The notes under the pieces were generated by a model that searched no databases, was not told where the DNA came from, and saw nothing but the letters and a program-made list of their open reading frames with translations. This document shows positions 23,071 to 37,300 of a stretch of DNA of 64,000 bases, piece after piece. Numbering within the stretch: position 1 is the stretch's first letter; every line of letters begins with the position of its first letter. Made by a program: the position numbers and the translations under genes. The stretch is from Melanocharis versteri (Eukaryota; Chordata; Aves; Passeriformes; Melanocharitidae). The stretch covers positions 5,190,068 through 5,254,067 of the forward strand of contig VZTG01005248.1 in the NCBI GenBank assembly GCA_013397845.1. The letters are read 5' to 3'.

Positions 23071-26000
23071 GCTTTTGTATGGCCTCTGCCCTGAGACGAA
23101 CAGCTATGGGGTCCCCAGATCATCCCAGGGTCAGACCACAAGTTACAACAATATTTCATATAGCTGAATAAAAACCAGCTCACACTTGGTTCAGGTGCTC
23201 AGTGGAAGTTGTCCTGTGCATGGCTGAAGTGAACTGGGATGGAACTGTTGCAGCAGTGGCTTGAAATGATTGCAATGCTGGAAAATGGACAAGAGCAACC
23301 TGCCCAGTAGCTGTGTAATAAATAGGCCTGGGCCAGCAACACGCGTAAGGCAAAGACCTGGTTTAAAATATGTTTTATATGTTCTCTATGTGAATATAAT
23401 TAAAATTCTTGTCCTTCAGTGTCCAGTAAAGCCTTTGTTTTGTTTGACTTCACCCCTGAGCAATGTTGCTGGGTTAGATAATTCAGACCTGCTGTCATTA
23501 GAGGTCAGTTTGTGGTTTAGCTCTAAAGGAGCAATCTGACCAAGTTTCGTGGTTCCCGATGCCATTTTGGCAGTTGCCAGGGGCCCAGCCCATTTCGTGC
23601 CTGACTACCGAATGTGGAAGAGCTGCCGTGCCCTCAGCTCCTGGGATACAAGAAGAACACAACCTTCCAGGCACCAGCCCTGTGTTCCAGTGCTGCTCTC
23701 CACTGACCTGTTCGAATCTCTGGTTTAGTGGGAATGGAGAGCAGCCTCCTGACATTTAGCAGTTAACATGAGACTTGTGAGAAGTGCTAGAGCAATGGTA
23801 GATGTTTACTTTTAAAAATCCACTGCCCTAGGAGATTATTTTTAAATTTCTGACATCCCTTCTATGCTGTTTGCCATTCAGATGTTGGCTAGTGTGATAT
23901 GTGGTACAGGTAAGGTGAAGGATAGAGCAGCGTCCTCTTCTTTTGAATTAGCCCATTAGTTAAATTACTTTTAATGACCATTATATATGTGTCTAATACA
24001 GAGAGGATTAGTTCTGCTTTTCATCCCTCACTTACTTTTCCTTTATCCAGTTGTGACAAAGTGATACTTTTTTACTTCTTGCTTTTTATCAAGGCAGAAA
24101 GTAGATGATTTTGACACAGTAGATAAATATACTAACTTAGCACCAAGACAAGGTCACTCTTGTGCAGAAGCTGAGAATATTACAGAGCAGCTTTAAAAAA
24201 ATACTTTAAATTTACAAAGTTATCCACTGCTGTTTTTCCCATGTTTTTCCTTCATATGAGTATTTAGGCATACTTTGCTATAGATAGATGAAGTAGCAAT
24301 GTAGGTCAAACACAAGACCAGCTTTCCCCACCAGGTCATACATACAGGAGATGAACTGGTGAACTTACTGAAAAGGCTAGGAAATCAGCACTGTTGTGAC
24401 AAGGGAAGCTTTGTCTAAGAAACCATTCAAAATGTCTGTGAAGGGAGTGAGGCAAGAAACTTGGGTCCATCCACAGCTGGTAGATCTTAAGCAGTGTCAC
24501 AACCTGCATGAGTGTCTGCATCCTGCTAGGCTCAGCTGGATACATGGTGATGTGTTTTCCCAAAGACAGTTTGTTGCAAGGGGACTAATAGATGCTACAG
24601 CCGTATCTTATTCTGGGCAATGTGCGCTTGACAGGATAGATTAAAAAAGGAATGCTATCAGATGTTTCTGCTTCTGGCATATATTTATCGTAAAGTTAAT
24701 AGAAAAAAGGAATCTTCTTCAGACATCATTAACAAAAAATAATAAATGCATATTAATAATAAAAAATAATAAATGCATAATAATGGTGCAAAAATTGCAC
24801 TTTTCTAATGCTCATCCCATAAAGGGAAGATTTAAGAAGGATCAGAATGTGGTGGGGTTTTTTTAAAGAGACAACTTTTGATGTGCTGGATGGTTGCCAC
24901 CAGCTGCAAAGCATATGAGGTAGATGGGATGGATACAGGACTCTTTCTAATCCCTTTGGGAACTGAGAACTCAATTTCCCTCCAGCCATCGAGGTGAAGT
25001 TTTGGTGCTGGAGCAGAAGCTCTACAAGCAAGCAGTGAGAAATCTAAGCATGTTTTCCTGAGAAATCCTACATGTATGGAGTCTGGTGGGAGAGTTTGAT
25101 GGCAATGCTGCTCACCACAAACTGTCACTTGGAGATGACAAAATGGCACAGCCCTGTTTGTCAGGGGCTGAACCTGGGTGAGCTGCTGGGCCCTGGGTGC
25201 AGCTGTGCATCAGCATGAGCAGGGAGAGGGACTGACACCTGATCTCCAGTCCAGGCACTGATAACGTGCAGGAAAGGAGATCATGCAAAGTCCTTTACAA
25301 AATCAAAGCATCTTCACATCTTTCTGCCTGTTTATGTCTGTCTTTCATACGACCATTTTATTCTTGATACACTAATTCACATATGAATAATTTGGTTGCG
25401 TAAAACATACCTTAAGCGTCAGTAAACATAAGATCATGCTGAATTGTCAAAAGCTGATTCCTAGAACATTTTTATTTTTAACAAGCTTTCTATATCCCCA
25501 CCTTCAAAAAATTCTCTGTGCTTGTTTACTTAGGCCTGCTGCCGTGGAGGAAGTAAGTTAATTTTACTTATTACAACAAGAAGTAAAGCTCAAAAATAAT
25601 AATTAAAAAATCTCAGTTTTAATCGGAAAATACTCTTGTGCTATTTTGTCCCCACCCTTCCTCACTGGAGTCACTGCCAAGTGTTTCGCAACTGTTCTGG
25701 TTTTGTCTCTGCCCCATGAGCAGGGTGTTTCAATTCCAGTTTCTGTGACATGTAGCCCTCCTGGGGGCCTTGGCATGTTGCAAGGTCACTCAGCCATGAC
25801 TAGAAAGGAATAGATAAGCACCACCTAAGTGCTTTTTTATTTCAAAGAATAATTAAAAAGAAATGTTTCATTTTTTCAAGAGATCAAGTGAGAACTTACT
25901 AAGTAACTATGTATTACCCCATTATCCCTGTTTGCTGGAGGCTGGTGGAGGAAGAGAGGCCAGTTGTAGAGACTAGTAGACCCCTTTGTATAAGTCAACT

Positions 26001-29000
26001 ACTTTTTACACTCTCTTAACTTTTTCTCCTCAGAATCCACCAAAAGGTCCTCTCCTACAATATACTGAAGGAGTTTAATTTTTAAACTATCACAGATTGT
26101 CGCACTATGAGATGTTATAGAGTACAGAGGAAAAAAAACTCTTCAAGAGTTTCCCAGCTTCAATGCAAAAATCATACGTAAAGAGCGTTAATGGATTTCC
26201 CTGATGGATAACTTTACTCATTTGTCACTGCATAGTTGTGCACATCTCCTGTTTAAATCACCCAAACCGTCATGGCATTCTTACCCCCATCTCACCCATC
26301 CTTCTCAAGGCCTGGCTTAGTTTTTTGTGTTTCTACCTCAACCTAATGAGAGAGCTGGGCAGGATGGGAGTACTGTATGTAATTTTTGCACAGAATGTAG
26401 TTTAACTATGGGTTCTTGATTTGAGCAATCAGGCTGTAATATAAAATAGGAATATATTATCTGAGTGCTAATCTACAGGATATTATTCTGTAAGGAATAA
26501 AGTATTGCTCAGTGGAGGCTGCCAGCTGTGGCAGATTTAATGTATAGTTGTCTCAGGGCTGCCACTGTGATTCAGTATTTCTATGGTGTTCAGTATTACT
26601 TGTGATCAAATTAGAACCTAAAAGGACTGGCTAAAACCTCTGTGCTATGGTACGTATCTTAATTTGTGACAATAATTGGAGCTGGGGGACAATGTGAGTG
26701 CAAAATGAAGCATTTGTATGTGTGCAAGATTGAAGCCTAATTGAAGAGTTTCGCTCATTATGTAGAAATTTCTGGTCTAATGGATTAAGTGTCAGATTGG
26801 TTGGAGGACCAGTGTTCACATAGAAAGCTCACAATATATTCCCTCCTTGTAGTGAAAACTTAGACCCTTTTAGGTGCATCGGTTCAATATTTTATCTTAC
26901 AGCAGAAAGAAGGGCAGTGGCAGGGACACTAATGTAGCTTTCTAAATCTCTCAGTGCTAGTGCCTTAAAACCCCTTACCCAGACTCATAAATTAATGACA
27001 CTTGGTACTCTCACTTGTGCAGGCGTGCTGATTTTCTAAGGACCATTGGTTGCATCCATAAACACTAGCAGCAGTAGCAGCAATGTGTGAGAAAAAAGCA
27101 GCTGCTTTTAAAGCAAGTGGAGGTGTTGCTATTAATTCCTTCCTAAGGAGACTAATCTTGTTGAGGTTGAATCCCTTCCTGCTGCCAACAAAAGACATAG
27201 TTTACCCAATTTACAGTGCAATTCTCTTTTCATGAGAGCTAAATCTTTACCACTGCTCATCTGTCTGGGATTCTCGATCCAAGTCAGTAACTTACAGATG
27301 TAGCAAAGGATAATTAAGAAATTTGTGCTGGCAGCTCAGTATGGTACTTTTTGGACAGATTCATCTTTGATCAAGTCCCAAGAGTGGAGAAAGTGGAGGT
27401 CTGTTTTCTTGTTATGATCCAGGAGCACATGTGACAGGAAGAAAGGAAGGACGTGACTTTTGTATTGAGTGCTTCCCACCTCTGTCAAAGGTTCTTTTGC
27501 TGCCAACATTTTGTCCTTGAAAGGGTTCTTCCCCTGCTGACCCATAGGGTGAGCTCGCTGTGTCAGACCCTGCAGCACACTGACCTTCCTTCCCTCTTGC
27601 TTTCATCTTTTATACCACATAAAAAAACCCCACCAAGAGCACTACCTGGAACTCTGCAACAATGCTGTCTAAATAACGACTCTTGACTTATTGATGACAT
27701 ATTTTTTCATATATCAATATTGATTACCTAATTTCCTATTATTTTTCCCCTCTATAAATTCTCAAACTTGTCATTAACCTTGCTCTTTCATACTCAAGTA
27801 GCCACTTTGTATCTTCAGGGTATGGCACGTGGTATCCTCTAAAACTGCGCTTTTCCTCCAAACAATCCTTAGTTTTTCTTTCCATTGGTCCACCGTAGAT
27901 TAAATTTTTTTTTATTCCTGTCTGCTTTGGCTGTGTCGTATCAATTTCCTGTTGCTGGGTTTCAGTGCTGATGAGGTAAAGAGCTTAGAAAATAAAGATG
28001 CAGATTCTAAAAGCATGGTATATACCTAGGCATGTCAAAAGATTGAGATGCATACAAAAGATTTTCCTTTTGCAAGACCTTTTGCTGCCAGAGATGATAA
28101 AATTACTAGACTTGGGGTTGCACTAACCCTGATTATAGAGTGAGATAATAAATACTGGAAGTGATTTCAATTCACTAGGTGGATGGATAACAAGCTCTTG
28201 TGAATAAAAGCTGAAATCAGATAAATTCAGATTAAACATAAATTGCTAACAACGTCAGTAATTGAGCAGAGAAAGCCCTTGGACAGCTGTGTTCTCCCCA
28301 CTGGAAGCCTGAGCTGCCTCCTCCATGAGTGAAGCCCAGCCATGCTCCTCTGAGCTTCCCCTCTGTGCTTCGCAGGAGGCCAGGGATGAGAGTACCTTAA
28401 TTTAGTGTGAGCTAAAACCTCTGCTGCTCTCCTCAAGCATACATGCAACGTACAGAGCACCCACAAAGGCACGACTGTGCTACTGAAAGTAAGAGCGCTG
28501 TCAGGAGATTAAACCCCCACTGTTAAGCAGGCGCCGCTGTAAGTTTTGCAAATAACATTTCGGCCACATTTAATGCCTTCATCAAAGACATTTTTAGCAA
28601 ATAAATTTTTATAAAAATTTTATATTTACTTACTCTTTAGAATTTACTTTTAAGCCATCTGCCTCACCAAGCCTGACAAAGCCCTCACTCCTCGATGTTT
28701 ACGTCCATCTGCCCGTTTGAGTGGGTTGATAAATGTTTTCTTCCATCTGTGTTCAAATGATAAGCATTGTTAGTGCTAAGCCTTCCACCTTTCTGTCCCA
28801 TTGGGGTACTGGCTTTCCAATTACCCTCTCCTGCTGTTGTAAACTGATAAAGTTATCAAATTGTAGTCCCATGTTGGATTGCCACAAGGGAGCTGGTTAC
28901 CTGCTCTAGAAAAATACTTTAATTATTGGCTTTTGAGGTCTAAGTAATTGCCTTCATTTTGCACATCTAGTAAAAACATGTCTGTCTCCCTACTGTTTTT

Positions 29001-30984
29001 CTTGACATTAAAATGAGATGATTTACAGGTTTTGATGGTAATTCATTAAAAAGCGGCTGAGCTATTGTTGCCCATTACTGTCACATTTGATTAGTTTAAA
29101 TGTGGCTATGACCATATTCTTCCTACATAATTTATCTCCTAGAAAAAAACCCTGCATCTCTGAATGTCAAAGAAAATATTCAGAGGAAGATTCAGGGTTG
29201 CTGGAAGAATAAATTTTGGAAGCAATTTAAAACTTTCTACCACAAGTGGCAGAGCTATGGCAACCACAGTTTTACACATCCTTTGAAACATTTGACAACG
29301 TCCACCCTCAGAGCCAGGAAACCAGATTAAACAAGGGACAAACCCCATAATAAATCAATTATTGTCAGACACAAAAATTCTTGTGAAATCTCTTTACTCC
29401 ATCCTTGCCCTTCCAGCTGAAATGGAGCTGCCAAATAGACTTGTAAGCTCAATATCAGATTTCAGAGAAAATAAAACACTGAGCTACTTTTAACAGTTAA
29501 AAAAACAAATTAAAAAATGTTTAAGATATGACTGAGTAAATATTTTCATTATGTAGTCAGAAAAATAATTTAAAGATTTACAACTTTTTCACCGATTTTA
29601 GTCAGCATGAAATTCAGTCATTGCATGATCATTGCAGGCCGCATCCAGCTTCACAGGAAGCCAAAGTAACGACGGCTGACAGTACTTCAGAGGAGCAGCA
29701 AGAAATCCATGCAGGCATTTACTTTCAGATAAACATGCACCAGGGAAAGTTGAATACAAGTGGCTGTATTTAATTGGATGCAAGTATTGGATAACTGGTC
29801 AACATTATCAAAACAGTCTACGACTTAGTCCACAAATTAGAAGCATATTTTCTAGATGGAATGCCTATTTCTATTTCTGAAAAAAATCAAAGTTCTTGGA
29901 CTTGATTTTTTGTTTTTAGATCTGTTTATTAAGAAAAAGGCTTTCTTTTTACATAGAAAAGATACAGAGGAAAGTAAATGCAGTAGAATCCATTGCCTTA
30001 TATAATAGCTATACAATTGAATATTAATGACAAAAGTTTCAGAAAACCTAAATATTATAAAAAGCCACCTCCAAAATAAGACTCTGACAGAGCAAGAACA
30101 AGACACAAAAATGAACATTGAACAACTGTGAATCACGAGCGTGTAGAAAGACACAGCCAGTAAAATAAAAGAGGCGTTGTGCCAAAAGGATGTTCCTGTT
30201 ACAGTATTATGCATTCAATGGAGGAATCAGATAAATTTAATTTTTTAAAATATCTCAGAATCTGGTGTATCCTGCAATTTTTTATTTAATTCTCCAACTT
30301 TTCAGAGTTCAAAAGCCTTTAAAATTTTGCTTAAAAAGAAACTCCAATGAGAATGTGTCAAATTCTTAAATCTCCTTGTTTTGTCATGTCTTCCAATGGC
30401 AATTATTAGATTACTTTCCCAAGGATTATGTGAAGGAAAATAAGACAATGTGGAATATTTAATTCAAAGCTGTGAACTGAACTGAGCACTCCTGCACTGC
30501 CATCTGTGACAGCCTTTGCTGAAACTTGCAGAAGTCTACAGAGCTCTGCCGCAGTACCTTCAAGGCACCTTCCTGTAAACCCAGGCAAATTCACCAAGTC
30601 CAGCATGGCTAGGAATACCATTGAGAAGTAAAGTAGTCTCACAAATGGGTATTGTGCAGATTAAAAATTGTATGGGGAAAATAATGAGAACAGACACTTG
30701 AATGGCAAGAGAAGAGAAAGATTTATTTTTACTGACTTTCAACTGGTGTTAAGATTGCTTGAGAGACATCCAGTAAATGTGTAAGACCACCACAGATATG
30801 ACTACATATGCATATTCTGTCTATCTCACTACCACGCCCTCTCTTCATAAAGGCACTAACTATAAATAGTACGAAAACAGACAGATAAAATGCCACCAAA
30901 AAAAAAAAAGAAAAAAGGATTGCTTGTATGGACTTCTTGTTTATGTTTGTATACATTCATGCTTTAAATGTACAATTTTAAAAT
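23070..30984. other. MAPK12-MAPK11 intergenic region
   Basis: About 8 kb between the MAPK12 CpG island and the MAPK11 poly(A) site. No gene, RNA gene or recognised transposable element was found. It includes a 26-base AT-rich tandem duplication at about 24734-24786 and a stretch near 28540-29110 with several homeodomain- and SOX-like AT motifs. The open frames here are short and lack recognisable domains. Confidence 0.7.
24734..24786. repeat. Two-copy AT-rich tandem repeat
   Basis: The unit AAAATAATAAATGCATA occurs twice about 26 bases apart with near-identical flanks. This looks like a recent local duplication. Confidence 0.8.
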
Positions 30985-31311
30985 TAATTTAAAAGGTCAC
31001 CTTTATTTTGGCAATACAACTGATAAAATGAAACATGCAGAACGCACAGCTTGACAGAACTCAGTGCATAATTTTGTCAGAATTAAGCAGTTCTTTACCA
31101 CCCTTTGTGAGTTGGGAATACATTCATATTACAAGGCAAACCCCCCCCACCCAAAACAGACAACATCTGGCTTCTGTTTAATGCATCTGTTTTTCCACAT
31201 CTCCTCCAACATCTTTGGATAGTAAAATCTATGTCTGACCACAGGTTAAATTGTATGGTTATATTTTAACAGTCTTCATAATGCAGCAAGGCAAGACAGA
31301 GCTGCCTGTAT
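30985..31311 (-). other. MAPK11: MAPK11 3' untranslated region (approximate end)
   Basis: About 325 bases of AT-rich sequence lie between the TGA and the first canonical AATAAA downstream. A run of eight Gs (C-run at 31141-31148 on the plus strand) sits in the middle. The cleavage point is estimated from the poly(A) signal; use of more distal signals cannot be excluded. Confidence 0.6.
31002..31007 (-). terminator. MAPK11 poly(A) signal AATAAA
   Basis: A canonical AATAAA on the minus strand, about 305 bases after the MAPK11 stop, in the context CCAAAATAAAGG. It is the first canonical hexamer downstream of the stop. Downstream sequence is not strongly GT-rich, so actual use is inferred. Confidence 0.6.
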
Positions 31312-31385
31312 TCACTGTTCTATCTCCAGGCTGTCCATTTTTAAGTCGGGTGGTTTAAAGCTATTCACTTCTTCATAGGTAAGTT
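31312..31385 (-). CDS. MAPK11: MAPK11 exon 12 (C-terminus and stop)
   Basis: A 74-base terminal coding exon after acceptor CTACAG. The split Glu codon is completed, then LTYEEVNSFKPP, DLKMD, SLEIEQ and a TGA stop at 31314-31312. The SLEIEQ end is identical to human p38 beta. The Pro-rich human linker (EPPKPPG) is replaced by DLKMD, two residues shorter. Confidence 0.95.
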
Positions 31386-34300
31386 CTGTAGATGGGGTGT
31401 AAAGAAGAGAGAAGAATTAGGTGATAATGTCTTCAAAATAAAAATATTCCAGACAAAACAGTTCTACAGATACATGTGACTTGTAGTTTGTATTTCCAGC
31501 CTTTTTAGCGTCCAGATCCAAAACCAGACTGAATTAACTAGGAATCCTCCTCAACCTCAGATTACAAATTAGACTCACAAATACTGTTATTGTACAACAT
31601 GACTGGCCCCTTCAACTAATTACTAAAACACACAGGCCCTGAAATGAAAACATCGATTATGCTATCAGATGACCTGCCAAAATGATTTAGTAATAAAAGA
31701 CAAAATGTAATGGAAAATGGAATCTTTAGAAGTACCTGGATAGGTTTTAAAATGTACACTTTTAACTGTGGAGAACATACTTCATCATCTCTCAGTCAGT
31801 TGCCTTCAACTATATACAATTTGCAATTCTGTGCTAATTCCTTGGGATCCTGTTTTTTTGTTGTTGTTGTTTTAATGTTTTACTGTAGCTGACTTAGTTT
31901 TACAGTACTCTGAAAAAAATTTTTTTTTGGTCTTAGAATCATGTAACAGTTTTCATCAGGAAGTTCTATATCCACCAATAGCTAGAAACATGGGTTACTT
32001 GCTATTTTACCCTGCTTTGGGAATAACCCTTTATCTTTTCGTGCTAACAGTCACATCCTGTTTTCTGCCTTGGATATCAACGGAATATGTTGTCAGTGGC
32101 TACCTCTTTCGTATTTTCTCAAATTAGATGCTGCTTTTTAAGGACCAAATCCAAAGCGTCTGAAATCTCATTTTGCTTTGGTGCTTAGTCCCCTCGAGAT
32201 CAGGCACCACTGATTTTTAACCTGAACAGAAAAAGAGCAGAAATATGCCATTGACATCTTGAGAAACTGGGGCAATACTTCAACACTACAAACATTTTAT
32301 GTCATCTTACTTAAATGTGGCACATGCTGTACTTGAAAATAAAAAGTTTATTCCCCAAGATAAAAATATGGCCAGAGGGAAGAAGGAAAAGCAGCAAACC
32401 AGCAATGCAAGTTTTGAGATTTTGTCTCAGGCCTTTTTTTAAATCTGAATAAAGAAGGAATTTGACCTGTAGCTCCATCAAGGTCAATGATGTAAAAAAC
32501 CAAGAGAATTCACCTTTCAAGAGAATTCACCTTCATGTCCTCATTTCTGTTTAGAAAGTGTTAAGCTGTTAAGCTAAGATTGTTCCTGAAATAATTTCAA
32601 CGGAGTTTCATCACAAACAGAAATCAGCTTCATGACTCAGAAATTGTTAAACTTTCCTGTTAAAGACTCAGGCAACTGAAAAAGCAGCAGAAAAAAAAAA
32701 TCATCCACTCCTAAGTACAGCAGCAAACGAACACAGCTCTCAACAAACAAGATGTATGGGTGGTGATGTAGGATGCCAGGTTTTGCTAAGGAGAGCACAT
32801 GTAAGGAATAAATGATGCCAGTCAATCCTCCTTGTTTGTACAGACACAGTCAGCTTCTAGAAGAGCCTTTCCAGGGCTCTAGGAGGTCGATTTATTGTAG
32901 GGACAGCCATGACTCCACTACTATCTTTCTTTAAGATACATTTGCTGTCCCCTGTAATGCCCAGGATAAAACATGGCACAAGTGGATGGGTATTAGTAAG
33001 ACATGAGAGGTCAGTATTCTTCATCATAAACTAACTACTATGATAATGCATTTTAATCAAATCTTTACCAAGTAAAAGTTATAGAAAATGCAAATAGGAA
33101 AAAAAGAACATTTATTTTATAGAAGACATATTTCATCTTAAGCCAAGGAAAGACCTTTATTGATAAACAGAAACGATCAGTTTTCTACAACATTATTCTC
33201 AATTTAAAATTTCTCGTGAGGATTTTTTAGAATAACATGTCCTCATTAGACAGTGGTGAAATTGGACTGTACTTTTCAGTGTACTTGCAATCTAATGTTG
33301 AGCCACCTTACTTCCGAGATACTGCAGTGCAATATGATTGTGTTGCAAGCATGGAAGGTTGTTGCAGTATTTATCAAAGAAGGGTTTTGAGGTGTCACTC
33401 CCAAGTAAAATCATCAACTCCCATCTCAAACAGGACCAACAGCATGGTGTAGTTATTAATCCCAACTCCTTGGCTACCTAAAGAATTATTAATAAAATAC
33501 ACATCTATGTAGATAATACCACTTTCTGGTTCTGAACAGAGCTAGACCAGAATCCCAAGTAGTGTCACTTGCCCCAGGACAGTTACTTCAGCTGGGATCT
33601 GACCTAGAAAACTAAAAGCAAAACAGAATGTGCAATTACCTGGTAACTAGCATCAGCTTTTAGTTAAGCTTTCACAGGTACAAGGAATCTAGAAAGGAAA
33701 TGATGGAGTGGGGGGAGTGGGCAAAATCCAGAGAGGAAGCATAACCCTTTCTGCCTGTCCACTGCCACAAGCACACATACGAACTTATCTTGTTTGCCTG
33801 AGGCTTCAAAGTTCAAATTCCTCTGGCTAGAAATGGAGGAAAACTATTATTTAAGTAAGGCTTTCTTCTGCTGCATGTCTTAACTACAGCATGCAATTCT
33901 GATACCTTTCCATTCATCTATGGTTCGCTCCTTGTTCTCTATGGACTCGTCGTACAGCTCGGCCTCAGGTTCATCATCCGGATCGTGATACTGTACAAAG
34001 TAGGGATGCGCAAGCGCTTCCGAGGCAGTGATCCTTTTATCGCTGTCTAATATAAGCATCTTCTCCAGAAGATCTACAGCTAAGGGAAAAACAGAAACGT
34101 GGTTCAAAGCCAGAAGAGACCATGAGGAAATAAAAGAAAAGGCAACTGTTTACACACAACCTATTCTCACTCACCGTAAACACAGTTAATATTACTGGCA
34201 AAATTTAGGCAACATAACAAGTAAGTTTTGAAGATTTTGTACTGTGAGTACAAAAGAGAGCTGAAGGAAGCTTCTGTTTTGCTTGTGGCATGCACAAATG

Positions 34301-37300
34301 TTCACTATAGTCAATCTGAGATCTGATTCACCTCTTCAGATATCCAAGGACTTAATTCTAAAAAGATCTGTGCATGCTTATAAGGTAATATCCTGTGTTG
34401 TGCATCATGTGCTTAAGTTTGCACTGATCAGGACCAGGCTAAGTAACTTGTGAATAATAAAATGTGAGATTATATTTCTAATAAGCTGCACCAATGAAAC
34501 CATCAGATGAAAACCCCAAAGCAACTTCACAGGACCCAGCATAAACAAAGTATGTTGAAGTTGACATTTGAAGTATACTAGAAATAAGAGAGAGTCGTAT
34601 GGCTGAAATTAGTTCTTTAGTAGAAAATCTTATCTGTGTCAGTCTGAGTTTCTTACCTAATGGATTGGCACCACGAAATACTGCTTTCAAATCCTGTTGA
34701 GGCATATGTGGAAGAGATTCGATGTATTTTCTCGCCTAGAAATAAGTCAAGATATATACCATATCCACAGGGTTAAATTTTGCTCATCAGTAACCACATC
34801 AACTCTAAAAAACCAGACATTCTATTTTTTATGTTTTTTATAAATGTGAAATCCTCTTTACATAAAACCACAATGTATTTGTTTCAAACACTCACTCCTG
34901 TATCCTGGACAATAGGCAAGAGAGTTTTAAGCAAGTGCATTTTGGTTGAAGGCTTGAGTGTTAGCACTTTAGTTTTCACCTGTGCTTACTGGTTCATTAC
35001 AGTATATCCCTAGGGAACACATGCATGTAACATTTGATCAGAAACTGCAGCCTAAATCATCTTTCAGTTACCTTCAGCAAAGTGGTATAATTCAATCTGC
35101 AGCCTTCCCTCCTCTCTCTTCTCTGGTGAGAAGTAGCTTCACTAACCAAAGAACGAATTCTGATACTCCATGGGAACAGATTTGCAGATGTTCAACAGAA
35201 TTTAGAGCTTGCCCTTTCACTGTGGCTGTGAAAGGCTCATCTAAACTCAGCTAGTAAAAGCCTGCCCAGATACAGGATCCACAAATGCCAGCCTGACCCT
35301 ACGTGAGCAACAAATTTTTAGGCTGAGGTAGATAGATTGGCAAGAGAAGAGGTAGAATACTGGGATCAGACAGAACAGAGAATTCTGAAAAGAAACTGTC
35401 AAAAAAGAAGCAGATGGCTATTCCCATAATCCATAAAAAACCTCTTTGGACAAACCCTAACCATTTAAAGACATGTTTGTTTTACACAGATGTCTCTCCA
35501 CATTTAGCAGTCCTGTTAGAAGGACACTATCGCAGAAGGCTAACTAAGCATCCTTGGCCTATGGAAAACAGCAACTAATCAACAACGAATCCTAACATGA
35601 CTGAACAAGATGTGGTGAAAATTATCTCCAGCCTTGCCCAGAAATCCTTTGAAAACAACACAGACCTATCAAAGTGCTCTTACCAGCCTGCCCCCTCTGC
35701 TTATATACTCACCACAGAAATCCGGCCAAGAGAATCCCTATGTTTAAATTATTCTGAAATGCAATTACCATTTAAACTCATATTAACATGAAAAACTGAC
35801 AAACGCCTCAGTAACTTGTGCTGAAACATCCAATGAGGTTGATCTTTTAGTTTCCAATTCTTTAATCCTCTACTTATAACTGAAAATAGGCTTGGCATTT
35901 CAGCAAATCACTGACATTGCTGTTACAGGAATGTTAAAAATTGTCCATGGCTGCAAGTTGCATTTAGAAATACCTAAACAATAAGACCAAACTACATGGT
36001 AAAGAAGAACTAGAATGAACTCCCTTGCAACTGGCAATTACCTCCAAGCAAGGTACGCATCTCCTTTGACATTGCTCCTCTAATCAGACAGCAGCAGCCC
36101 AGAGGTGACCTAGCAGCACTCCCATTCATTAACCTGGTTTTTGTGTTCTGCCTGTGCTCTAAAGGTATAATTAGCCCAAATAAAATAGTTTCAGGATTCC
36201 TATAGCTCACTGAGGTATGCTCTGAAACACAAGAAATTAAAAGAACAAAGCAGATACTATTTCCAGTAAGTATTTAAGGTGTTACTCTCACAACCAAAAA
36301 GCTCACTAGTTGTGGGTAAATAACACATTTGTATACACTACTGAGAATGTGTTACAGCAAAACCTGCAGGATCTTAATAACACATGAAGGCTACAAAAGG
36401 ACCTGCAAGACTATACAAGGACCATGCTTAGGACAGCACAGTCTGAGATTTGTTGGTTGATGCAGTCCCTGGCAGAAGGATGGATGCTTAGTTAGCCTCC
36501 TGCCCTAGCCATTCCCAGGTGCTGGGTACCCAAAAACTCTGGGTCTGTGTACTGGCCTGTGATGATGAGGTCTCATTATGCTTGGACCTTCCAGAAATAC
36601 AGGGTTGCTCTGGCTCTCCTACTGCTCCTGCTTACTTAACCTGCTAGTGTATTCATTAGTAAGGTCAAAGGAAACCTGTCAATATATACACGAGCTGAGA
36701 AACAGCCATTAGTATTAGTCTGGGGTGTATACAGAAGAGGTTTGATAAAACAGCTGCAGCTCAGGAGGTATCTGTGTGCTGTTGTTTATCTGAACTCTTA
36801 CACTGTGCCTATCACCTGCCTTTATCAAACAATATTACATCTCATTCCTCAGCTGGCTATCCACAGTTACTGCTTACAATGAATCTTTTAAGTGTAACTT
36901 TAGCAGAGAAATTAAGTGGAAATTATTCATTTACTAGATTACTATTTTAAAGTAGTCACACGGAAAGTTAATAAGCCCACTCTCAACTAGGAATATTATC
37001 AAGAAAGTGGACCTCACACAAGCATTTAGAGATGAATAAATACAATTTTCAAATTAGGGATCTAAATAGAGCACTCACGCAAAACACACATTATTTGATT
37101 CAGATACATCTCTGTTTAGAAACCTTACAACAACGGAAAGCATACAAATTACAGAGACATCAGATTTAATAGCAACAATATAATGCTCTGAGCTGAGCAC
37201 CAGTTTGAACCTTTTAAATTGTAAGAATAACAGCAATTTAAAAGATCATCAGGACTAATTTCTCAAAAACGGAGTACATGAGAATAAGTATCAAAATTTA

